The notes beneath the pieces were generated by a model. It saw only the letters and a program-made list of their open reading frames with translations. It was not told the DNA's origin and made no database searches. Source: Bacteroidales bacterium (GTDB lineage Bacteria > Bacteroidota > Bacteroidia > Bacteroidales > UBA4417). Taken from it: DNA of 57,630 bases. A program made the translations under genes and the position numbers. The stretch is taken from positions 1-57,630 of the forward strand of contig JAURYB010000145.1 of NCBI GenBank assembly GCA_030654075.1. Direction: 5' to 3'. Within the stretch, counting starts at the first letter, position 1. Every line of letters begins with the position of its first letter. Below, piece by piece: positions 1-7,728 of the stretch.

Positions 1-60
1 CATCACCCGTTAATTATTCCTTTCTGCAACAATGTGATTTTTTTAGTCGGCCACTATTTT

Positions 61-1473
61 TCATTTGATATTTACTTCTAGTTGAATTGTTGTAACCGAT
101 TTGGCCGGAGCCATATAAATACTCTTTTTATTCACCACAGGCAATCCTTCAGTTATTCCCCTGCAATCTTCAGTTTGAGAGGTCCTGTAAACCAAAGCAG
201 ATTTTGCTGTTTTCCTAAAACCAGATAGGTCGATGGAGATTTTCTTTTCGGCAGCATCTTCATTCACAATCACCATCACGAGTTGTTTCCCATCGGGACT
301 GAGCGCTGCCAGGGAATTTTTGTCAGAACCTGCAATAAAAGTATAGCCTGGTTTTATATATTTTGAGAATTGTTTCCGGACATAATATGATTTTTCACGT
401 TGATAGGTTTTGTTTTTGGCATCGTAACTAACCAAACCCCATCGGCCATCGCCAGTTCCCCCTGATGCAAGCTGCCAGTCGCACCAGACTTCGGGCTGCA
501 ACTCCCGGATATCAGTAACAATCCGTTGGGCCATCAGGAGGTAATTATCCAGTCCCTTTAAGGTTACATCCAGCGGTCCGCTTTCCGATTGCCAGAGGCT
601 GAGGCCAAGTTTATCCGACATCTTTTTTAACTCAATTCTTCCGGCCGGTACATACGAATGGGTGTTAACCTGGCTGATCAGGGGAACAATATCCCCGGCT
701 TTTTCGTAGCCCTGTAATCCCTTCAGGCATTCTTCAACGCTGTTGGCATCCATAACACTAATTTTGCAGTATCCCAGCATATTATTCTTTTCAAGACTCT
801 TATAAACTTCCCTGATAATGTGATGCTGGCTTTCCTGCGAAAAGGCGCATCCTTCCTGGTCTCCCAATGCCTTCCACCATACCGAAAACGGCTCGTTTAC
901 AGGTGATAAGGTACTGAACGTAATCCCGTATTTCGTTTTGTAATGTAAAACCGTTGTGGTAAGATAATTTGCGAAATCATCATAATACTCCTCTTTCAGG
1001 TTGTCTTTCCCACTGGTATCGCCCGAGGAACACCCTGATTTTGTCATCCACCATGGCGGGGAATAGGAAGCAGCCTCATAAATGGCATCCTTTCGCAGCG
1101 AATTTATTTTTAAAAGAAAATTTCGTTGATTGGCATCCGCCGACCAATCAAAATCTGCATTTTCGGCAGGCTTATAACTGGGGACATTTCCTCCATCTTT
1201 CCGCTTATGCGTATGGCCAGGATTATCGCCACCGCCAATGTTGAACCTGAAAACATTCATGTCCAGTTCGTCCGGACTGGTGATCCAGTTGCTGATTTCA
1301 TTAACCGTAGCTTCATCCCAGCCACCCATGCAATTAGCCCACCATGCCAGCGAAATTCCCCAGCCTTTCCATTGCTGGAATTTCTGACCGGGGTCTGGTT
1401 TAAGTTCGGATTGTCCCATCAACGAAACGTTCAGAAGCAGGAATATGCCAGAAAGTATAAATGAATTTCGCAT
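61..1473 (-). CDS. GH30-family glycoside hydrolase, endo-beta-1,6-galactanase-like
   Basis: Exported (beta/alpha)8-barrel glycosidase of family GH30, 470 residues, with a signal peptide at about residues 1-20. The acid/base glutamate is visible in SPVNEP (E194) and the nucleophile in WQSESG (E297). The mature start, with QQWKGWGISLAWWA, and the long GGGDNPGHTH loop resemble the endo-beta-1,6-galactanase branch of GH30 rather than xylanases or glucosylceramidases. The C-terminal 90 residues form the usual side beta-domain. It is the last gene of the SusC-D arm, 199 bases after the preceding lipoprotein, and that gap carries a 20-bp inverted repeat. A galactan-cleaving role would fit the GH2, GH51 and GH106 enzymes of the same locus. 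Family assignment is firm; substrate specificity is inferred from resemblance only. Confidence 0.85.
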   Translation of the reverse strand: MRNSFILSGIFLLLNVSLMGQSELKPDPGQKFQQWKGWGISLAWWANCMGGWDEATVNEISNWITSPDELDMNVFRFNIGGGDNPGHTHKRKDGGNVPSYKPAENADFDWSADANQRNFLLKINSLRKDAIYEAASYSPPWWMTKSGCSSGDTSGKDNLKEEYYDDFANYLTTTVLHYKTKYGITFSTLSPVNEPFSVWWKALGDQEGCAFSQESQHHIIREVYKSLEKNNMLGYCKISVMDANSVEECLKGLQGYEKAGDIVPLISQVNTHSYVPAGRIELKKMSDKLGLSLWQSESGPLDVTLKGLDNYLLMAQRIVTDIRELQPEVWCDWQLASGGTGDGRWGLVSYDAKNKTYQREKSYYVRKQFSKYIKPGYTFIAGSDKNSLAALSPDGKQLVMVIVNEDAAEKKISIDLSGFRKTAKSALVYRTSQTEDCRGITEGLPVVNKKSIYMAPAKSVTTIQLEVNIK

Positions 1474-1546
1474 AGAATCTGAAAGGTAAAACGATTAATA
1501 TCTGGATTTGATTAGAAATGATAATAGCGGTTAATACATAAAACAG

Positions 1547-1630
1547 ACTTTGAAAAGTTCATTGTTTTTCAACGCACTTACTCTAACCTAAAAAAGCTAA
1601 TATGCTGAATAACAATGAACTTTTCAAAGT
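1547..1630. repeat. 20-bp perfect inverted repeat, possible attenuator or terminator
   Basis: ACTTTGAAAAGTTCATTGTT at 1547-1566 is perfectly complementary to 1611-1630, with a 44-base loop. It lies between the PUL lipoprotein and the GH30 gene, both on the minus strand. There is no T-run directly after the stem on either strand, so it is not a textbook intrinsic terminator. It may reduce read-through from the susCD genes into the enzyme gene, or protect the 3' end of the upstream mRNA. Confidence 0.7.
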
Positions 1631-1672
1631 GGGCTCTAAGTAAGATCCCCAAAGTTCTTCCGTATCAGAATC

Positions 1673-2674
1673 TTAAATGTATGTGATTACCAGGGTAACC
1701 GAAGTAAGGATTTCATATCCTCCTCCTATCATTTTCTTAAAGAAGAACGTGTGCCGGTTACCTGTTAAAGTGATGGGTGTAACACCTGATTCCAAAGGTG
1801 TTGGATCTTGATCCATGGTTACCACTACACCAGGTTCACTTACATAAGTGAGAGTAGTAGTTTTAGGAAGAAACGAATCACGGAAAATAGAAGCGGTAAA
1901 AACGCCCGGTTTCCCCGGCACTTCAACCAGTGCTTTTGAATTCGGACCATCAGTAAACTTAATACTGGTAACCACAGGATAAAAACCTGTAATTACTTTG
2001 TAAGTTCTGAGTTTATTGAAATATCCATACACATTTATGTGGTTGATAACAGGAACATTATTAGTCAGATCATAGAGGTTTAACTTTGACAAGTCAGAGT
2101 AAAGCGTATCTCCGTTTTCGGATCTCACCACCGCGCTTACATTATTGGTGCGGAATATAATCGGGCGGGTATTTACACGTACATCATACTTTCGTGCAAG
2201 CCGGAATACCAGGTCACTGTCGCCATAAATGGTAGCTTCGGGAGAATAATCTTTTTCTACATTATTCAGAGCAAATTTCTCGATGAAATTACCATCGTTA
2301 CCCGGTTTCACGAATATTGTTTTGCTCGTGGTAACTGCAACATATTTGTCGGTTTCCTCATCATAACTTGAAGCCACCATTACGATGGTAAATGTACCAG
2401 ATTGGGTGTAGGAATAATAAAAGTCGTTTCCAAGGTTAGGTGGCAGCCCAATATTGTTCAGTCCTGCATCTTTCAGTGTATAATCGTGGTTCTGGTCACC
2501 GGGCCAGAATGCAAAATATTCACCGGACCCGTTGTTGGTAAATTTTACACTTGAAAGTAATTCAACGGTATCTCCGGGAAGGCTGAAATCGGCTATTGGC
2601 TCTTCAAATCTTATAATCTGCTTATTGCAGGCTATAAGTGCTATCAGTGGAATAAGTATAATAAATTTTCTCAT
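1673..2674 (-). CDS. PUL surface lipoprotein with PKD-like domain (SusE/F position)
   Basis: A 333-residue lipoprotein: the N-terminus is a short hydrophobic signal ending in the lipobox LIAC (C16), followed by NKQ. Residues 25-125 look like a PKD-type immunoglobulin fold (IADFSLPGDTVELLSSVKFTN), and the rest is beta-rich with no catalytic motif that I recognise. It lies 41 bases after the SusD-like gene and so occupies the position of SusE/SusF-type surface glycan-binding proteins. These are known to sit on the outer leaflet and help capture polysaccharide for the SusCD pair. The sequence itself is highly variable in such proteins, so the binding role rests on position and architecture rather than on a recognised family. 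Confidence 0.7.
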   Translation of the reverse strand: MRKFIILIPLIALIACNKQIIRFEEPIADFSLPGDTVELLSSVKFTNNGSGEYFAFWPGDQNHDYTLKDAGLNNIGLPPNLGNDFYYSYTQSGTFTIVMVASSYDEETDKYVAVTTSKTIFVKPGNDGNFIEKFALNNVEKDYSPEATIYGDSDLVFRLARKYDVRVNTRPIIFRTNNVSAVVRSENGDTLYSDLSKLNLYDLTNNVPVINHINVYGYFNKLRTYKVITGFYPVVTSIKFTDGPNSKALVEVPGKPGVFTASIFRDSFLPKTTTLTYVSEPGVVVTMDQDPTPLESGVTPITLTGNRHTFFFKKMIGGGYEILTSVTLVITYI

Positions 2675-2715
2675 GATTAATCTTTTTACTTTTTGAAATG
2701 CTGTTGAAGTACTGA

Positions 2716-4440
2716 TTAATAACCGGGATTCTGGCTTATAATTCCGTTGCTTAATATGATCTCTTCTTTAGGAATAGGATAGATTTCATTTACATAACGA
2801 ATAAAGCGACGGGCTCCTTCTCCTTTTTTCCTGGCCATTACTTCGGAGGTTCCAAGAGCCTGCATGGTGGAGTAAATGTCGCCTTGGCGTACAAGGTCGA
2901 AAAAGCGCTCGTATTCACCGGCGAGTTCAAGCCTGCGTTCTTTCCAGATAAGATCACGCATCATTTCGTAGGGCCCTATCGATTTTGCACCTAGTTTTAC
3001 TCTCGCTCTTACTTTGTTTAAATAATTAACGGCTAAGTCGGTACGGCCTGTTTCGTTGAGTGCTTCGGCGAACAGGAGAATTACATCGGCATACCTGAGT
3101 AAAACTGTGTTTCTTCCTACATAAGCACTTCCACTGCTTGGGCGTTCGGTTGAAATAACCCAGTATTTTACAAAGACAAGAAAAGTTGGACTTCCATTTT
3201 GCCCGCCAACATTCACATCCGGAAAATCTTCAAGAGGCAATGGTTCATTATGCGAAAGGCAACCATATTTATCGCGTGGATCAGCGTTCATTGCCTGATC
3301 CAGTGATTGGGTAGGTACCATCCTGCAATTCCCGTCATACGAATTATATCCGCCATAAAACGCCGGCAAAATGGAACCTGATTCGTAAGGCAGATTGTCT
3401 CCGGTTTGACGTTCCTTATGCATAATGGAGATGATAGCTTCCGTATTAGATAATGCATTTTGTACATCAATGTCCAGGAAACTGGTTATGAAACTGGCAT
3501 TAAGTTGTTTGTTATTTACAATATTGAACTGATTGCCATCGATGGCATAAAGGCTGTTAAGATTAAAACCGGGATTTGAAAAAAGAGTTTTATAACTGTC
3601 ATCCAGTTTCATTCTTCTGTAAAAACTGGTATCAATTCCATCAGGGAAAAGATTCCCAATGGTAAGTTCATTGCCTGTTATAAGCCAATCCCCTAATGTT
3701 ACAGCCTCGTCCCACCCGGTACTTTGTGTACCGGGTTTCGACCTGAAAACAAGAACTTTTTCGAGTAATCCGGCAGCTGACCATTTGTCGACCTGGCCAA
3801 ATTGAGAATTCACTGAAATTTCGGATCGTAGTGCATAAATAGCTTCACGCAGGTCCTTTTCGATATAATCATAAACCTGTTCCGGACTCGATCGTGGTGT
3901 TGCCGGATCACCTATGTTGTAGGTTTCGGGAATAATAGGAACACCGCCAAAAGCCTGTACAAGTTTAAAATAGAAGAAGGCCCGCATAAAAAGTGCCTGA
4001 CCGTATACCTGCCTGTAATCGCGGAGGTAATCGATGGAATTACCCGCATTCAGAATCAGTTCAACAGATGGAGCTGCTTTAATTACACGGTTTGCACGGA
4101 AAATACCCTGGTAATTGAGTTTATACCACGACTTGACATATTTATTGTCAGGTGTAGTTGAGAAGGTCTCAATATCCATGGCATTTACATCGCTCTCATC
4201 TCTCCAGACAAAGTTATCGCTGGGCAAATCACCCAGAATCACCATTGCCTGCTCATATTCCCCGCTTTGCCATATATCGTAAATTGAAACCGCCCCTGCA
4301 GATAATTCATTTATGTTTTTATAAAAATCTGCTTCAGGTACCCCGCCAAGTGGTTCGGTATCCAGAAATTTGTTGCATCCTGTTATAAGGACTATCAAAA
4401 GAAATGCTGTTGTATATAATCGCTTCATAATGTGTTTCAT
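2716..4440 (-). CDS. SusD/RagB-family outer-membrane lipoprotein
   Basis: A 574-residue glycan-binding lid protein that works with the adjacent SusC-like receptor. The lipobox LITGC places the lipidated cysteine at C22, followed by NKFLDTEP, the hallmark start of mature SusD/RagB proteins. The typical N-terminal helical (TPR-like) region is visible (QALFMRAFFYFKLVQAFGGVP near residues 148-168), as are the C-terminal SusD signature stretches (RYADVILLFAEALNETG, VRARV, WKERRLELAGEYERFFDLVR) and the terminal NPGY. The gene begins 8 bases after the SusC stop. A second ATG four codons downstream (4428) is an equally possible start. Domain order and length are normal for the family. Confidence 0.95.
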   Translation of the reverse strand: MKHIMKRLYTTAFLLIVLITGCNKFLDTEPLGGVPEADFYKNINELSAGAVSIYDIWQSGEYEQAMVILGDLPSDNFVWRDESDVNAMDIETFSTTPDNKYVKSWYKLNYQGIFRANRVIKAAPSVELILNAGNSIDYLRDYRQVYGQALFMRAFFYFKLVQAFGGVPIIPETYNIGDPATPRSSPEQVYDYIEKDLREAIYALRSEISVNSQFGQVDKWSAAGLLEKVLVFRSKPGTQSTGWDEAVTLGDWLITGNELTIGNLFPDGIDTSFYRRMKLDDSYKTLFSNPGFNLNSLYAIDGNQFNIVNNKQLNASFITSFLDIDVQNALSNTEAIISIMHKERQTGDNLPYESGSILPAFYGGYNSYDGNCRMVPTQSLDQAMNADPRDKYGCLSHNEPLPLEDFPDVNVGGQNGSPTFLVFVKYWVISTERPSSGSAYVGRNTVLLRYADVILLFAEALNETGRTDLAVNYLNKVRARVKLGAKSIGPYEMMRDLIWKERRLELAGEYERFFDLVRQGDIYSTMQALGTSEVMARKKGEGARRFIRYVNEIYPIPKEEIILSNGIISQNPGY

Positions 4441-4448
4441 TAACAGGA

Positions 4449-7400
4449 TTAAAAACCAATTACCAGTCCAAAGGTGTAACTACGTGCCATAGGGTAATTT
4501 CCGCGGTCAACTCCAAAGAAAAGGTTGTTTGATGTGTTTGATACGTCTTTTCCTATCTCAGGGTCCAGACCAGTATATTTTGTAAAGGTGAGCAGGTTAT
4601 AACCACCCATATAGATGCGGAGGCTGCGCATTTTAGCCCTCGAAATTAAGTCCTCCGGGAACGTGTACCCGATCTGCATAGCCTTTAGCCTGAGGTATGA
4701 TCCATCTTCGATGTAGAAATCAGAGGCCCTGTAATTATTGTTAAAATCGTTGGGTTTTATAGCAGGATAAGGCCTGTCCTGGTGCTCAGTTGTCCACGAC
4801 AATTCAGTTAGATTGCTCAGCGGATTTATAGGTTTACCACCGTCAGTTTCAGAATAGAAATGAGCTGTGAAAAAGCGAGTTGCATTGAAAATTTTATTTC
4901 CTTCAGATCCCTGGAAAGAAATACTCATATCAAATCCGGCATACTCTGCTTCAAGAGTAAAACTATACAGAAAATCAGGATGAGGCGAACCCAGAATTGT
5001 CATATCGTTGTTATCAATTTTTCCATCCCCGTTCAGATCCTTGAACTTGAAATCTCCGGCCTGTGGCATATTGATGCCTTCAACGGTATTGTATCCCTGC
5101 GGAGTGTACCTGATATTGGGTTCTTCTTCGGTTGTAAAAATACCATCTGTTTTAAATCCGTAAAACTGTCCGATAGGGAAACCGGGAGCTGTGTAAGTAA
5201 GGTATCCCAGGTAATTACTTATGTAATAGTCATCTATTTTAGCACCATAAATCGGCTCATTGCGTTCACCAAGTTGAACTACTTTGTTAATAAATGTGGT
5301 ATAATTCCCTGATATTTTCAATCTTACCTCTCCGACTTGTTGAGTGTATGAAGCTGAAAGGTCCATCCCCGAATTTTTCACTTCCCCGGTATTTTGCCAC
5401 GGACCGTTAGTCCCTTCACCAATCCCGACTGAGTATGGCAGCGGAACCTGCAGCAACATATCGCTTGTTGTTTTTTCATAAAAATCGACAGAGGTGGTAA
5501 ACCTGTTTTTGAAAAGGTTCAGGTCAAAACCTATGTTTGTGGTACTGGTCTTTTCCCAGACAATATTTGGGTTTCCATACCCTGACATGGACCAACCCAT
5601 ATCAAGTACCGGGCTCCTGCCGAAAATATAATATCCGAGTGGTTTCACAAGGTCGTAGTTGGAGTATTCCTCAATCCGGTTATTTCCCAACATACCATAG
5701 CTTGCCCTGAATTTGAGAAGGCTAAGCCAGTTCAGACCCAGGTTTTTCATAAATGATTCATTGGATATGGACCAACCTGCCGAAACGGAGGGGAAAAATC
5801 CCCAGCGAAGTTCTTCGGAGAAAAAGGACGAACCATCGCTTCGTGCATTTACCTGTAAGTTGTACCGATCGGAATAATCATAAATTATGCGGCCTACAAA
5901 GCTCACCGTTGTATAGTTTTTTGCAAATTCACGGGCATAATCGATATTATTTCCCGGATTAAGATAACGAAGTGCAGCAACGTCGGAGATATACCCGTAT
6001 TTCTTTGAAGTGGCCTCATGGTAGTTTTGTCCTTCCAGTGAAGCCACACCCGTAAAATCTAAATGATGCTTTTCAGATAGAGTCATATTCTTATGAACAA
6101 TATTCTCCCACGACCAGCGATAAGTCTGATTACTGCTTATTTGCTTGGCTATTGCATTTTTGTCGCCACTGCTGAACGGGAATAAATAGCTTTTGGAGGA
6201 TGTATTGAAATAACTTCCATCAAAATAGTTGACATATATATTAGCACGAGTGGTTAGAGAAAATGTTTTAGTGGCATTATAGGTAAGGTTGAGTCCACCA
6301 GTAAGGTTGTTGGTTGTTTCTTCGTTTTCGAGCGACTGAACTTTAGCATACAGGGAATTCCAGACGTAGGAAGGGCCGAGTATTACGCTGTCGGGCTTGC
6401 TGGGATTATCATAAAGGGCTTCGTATATCCTGTCGACAGGAGGTTGCCGGAGTATTTGCTGGAATACATTATCCTTTCCTTCGAAAGTAGGCTTCCGTAC
6501 GGAATTTGCGAAGTTAAAATTGGTTTGAAGGGTAAATTTTTTGGTAAGGTTATTATCCAGGTTCAACCTGAAATTAGTTTGACGGAAAGAGGCTTTTTGC
6601 ATGATTCCCTTATCGCTGCTGTTTGTTATACTCATCAGGTATTTGGTTTTGTCACTGCCCCCGGAAATAGAGAGGTTATACTTTTGGTTGGTTCCGTAGT
6701 CATTGGTAACTTCATTAAACCAATCGTTTACTGCATATTTGGTCGTGAACTGAGTTGTATAATCTTCATAGGGAGTCCCTTTATAGTATAACGCCCTGGT
6801 ATTGAGCCATTCGGTTGTATCCATGAGCTGATACGTATTCCAGAATTTATTAATGCTGAAACTGGAAGTAAAGTCTACTTTAATTTTTCCGGCATCACCT
6901 CTTTTGGAAGTGATGAGGATTACTCCATTGGCTCCCCTGGAACCATATATGGCACATGAAGCCGCATCTTTCAAAACGCTTATATCTTTAACATCATCCA
7001 TGCTCAGGAAGCGGATATCTTCGAGCGGCATTCCATCAACAACGTATAACGGCTGCGAATTGTTAATGGTTCCCATTCCACGTATGTTAACCGAAGTGGA
7101 TGAACCCGGTGAGCCTGAGTTTTGAATGATCTGAACCCCTGAGGTTCTTCCCTGCATGGCCTGTGCAACGGACTGAACAGGCATTAGGTTCATATTTTTT
7201 GTATCTACCGAGGAGACAGCGCCGGTAAGATCAACTTTTTTCTGAACACCATACCCGATTACAACAAACTGCTCGAGTTGAGCGGCCTTGATGGCAAGCG
7301 ATACATTTATGACGGTTTGATCCCCGACAACGATTTCCTGTGGTTCATAGCCAATAAAGGAGAAGACGAGGATAGTATTTTTATCAGGAACAGTAATTGT

Positions 7401-7628
7401 ATAATTCCCGTCAATGTCAGTTGTTGTGCCTGTAGTGGAATTCTTCAGGGTAACGATTGCACCGATAATAGTTTCCTTGGTTTCTGAATCAATTACTTTT
7501 CCGGTTATCTTGATTCCATCCGCTAAAGCCAAAACTTCGGGAATGACTGGAGTTGAGATTGTTGAAGCCGTTAGAAAGCCTGATAACAGGAAAAACGACG
7601 AAAAAATTAATGCGTATATTTTATTCAT
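4449..7628 (-). CDS. SusC/RagA-family TonB-dependent receptor
   Basis: Outer-membrane TonB-dependent importer for oligosaccharides, partner of the SusD-like lid. From the N-terminus it has a signal peptide, a carboxypeptidase-like regulatory domain (ITGKVIDSETKETIIGAIV and TTTDIDGNYTI), a TonB-box region (EQFVVIGYGVQKKVDLTGAV), a plug domain (NIRGMGTINNSQPLYVVDG, LKDAASCAIYGSRGANGVI) and a 22-strand-type barrel. The barrel ends in the aromatic-rich GNYPMARSYTFGLVIGF, usual for outer-membrane insertion. I chose the ATG at 7628 (1059 residues) over an in-frame TTG at 7646, because MNKIYALIFSSFFLL is a clean signal peptide and TTG starts are rare. Expression is likely controlled by the hybrid regulator at 10850-15076. 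Confidence 0.95.
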   Translation of the reverse strand: MNKIYALIFSSFFLLSGFLTASTISTPVIPEVLALADGIKITGKVIDSETKETIIGAIVTLKNSTTGTTTDIDGNYTITVPDKNTILVFSFIGYEPQEIVVGDQTVINVSLAIKAAQLEQFVVIGYGVQKKVDLTGAVSSVDTKNMNLMPVQSVAQAMQGRTSGVQIIQNSGSPGSSTSVNIRGMGTINNSQPLYVVDGMPLEDIRFLSMDDVKDISVLKDAASCAIYGSRGANGVILITSKRGDAGKIKVDFTSSFSINKFWNTYQLMDTTEWLNTRALYYKGTPYEDYTTQFTTKYAVNDWFNEVTNDYGTNQKYNLSISGGSDKTKYLMSITNSSDKGIMQKASFRQTNFRLNLDNNLTKKFTLQTNFNFANSVRKPTFEGKDNVFQQILRQPPVDRIYEALYDNPSKPDSVILGPSYVWNSLYAKVQSLENEETTNNLTGGLNLTYNATKTFSLTTRANIYVNYFDGSYFNTSSKSYLFPFSSGDKNAIAKQISSNQTYRWSWENIVHKNMTLSEKHHLDFTGVASLEGQNYHEATSKKYGYISDVAALRYLNPGNNIDYAREFAKNYTTVSFVGRIIYDYSDRYNLQVNARSDGSSFFSEELRWGFFPSVSAGWSISNESFMKNLGLNWLSLLKFRASYGMLGNNRIEEYSNYDLVKPLGYYIFGRSPVLDMGWSMSGYGNPNIVWEKTSTTNIGFDLNLFKNRFTTSVDFYEKTTSDMLLQVPLPYSVGIGEGTNGPWQNTGEVKNSGMDLSASYTQQVGEVRLKISGNYTTFINKVVQLGERNEPIYGAKIDDYYISNYLGYLTYTAPGFPIGQFYGFKTDGIFTTEEEPNIRYTPQGYNTVEGINMPQAGDFKFKDLNGDGKIDNNDMTILGSPHPDFLYSFTLEAEYAGFDMSISFQGSEGNKIFNATRFFTAHFYSETDGGKPINPLSNLTELSWTTEHQDRPYPAIKPNDFNNNYRASDFYIEDGSYLRLKAMQIGYTFPEDLISRAKMRSLRIYMGGYNLLTFTKYTGLDPEIGKDVSNTSNNLFFGVDRGNYPMARSYTFGLVIGF

Positions 7629-7646
7629 AAGAGCAGCCGCTAACAA

Positions 7647-7664
7647 TTAAGAACAGATTCTTAA
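7647..7664. promoter_or_regulatory. Dyad TTAAGAA-N4-TTCTTAA upstream of the SusC gene
   Basis: A perfect 7-bp dyad with a CAGA spacer lies 19-36 bases upstream of the SusC-like ATG, in the short space between that start and the terminator of the preceding gene. Its place suggests an operator or a 5'-UTR hairpin. I see no TAnnTTTG box here, so the promoter itself is unassigned. Confidence 0.35.
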
Positions 7665-7675
7665 ATTTAAAGCAA

Positions 7676-7717
7676 TTAAAAACTTACCAGGGAAGTCACC
7701 GACTTCCCTGGTAAGTT
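7676..7717 (-). terminator. Intrinsic terminator after the type IX-secreted protein gene
   Basis: Perfect 17-bp stem (7681-7697 with 7701-7717), loop ACC, GC-rich core CCAGGGAAGTC. On the minus strand the stem is followed directly by TTTTT. It begins about a dozen bases past the stop of the gene at 7729-10347 and so separates that gene from the SusC operon. Confidence 0.9.
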
Positions 7718-7728
7718 AGATAAGAAGA

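Noticed and set aside
1..3. CAT at the left edge could be the ATG of a minus-strand gene leaving the window
   Set aside because: Only the codon itself is in the window, and the 57 bases before the GH30 stop give no further support.
7629..7646. TTG start extending the SusC protein by six residues
   Set aside because: The ATG at 7628 begins a good signal peptide; TTG starts are rare.
7414..7650. Plus-strand ORF over the SusC start
   Set aside because: It is a shadow of the receptor's N-terminal region and has no signal peptide or family motif.
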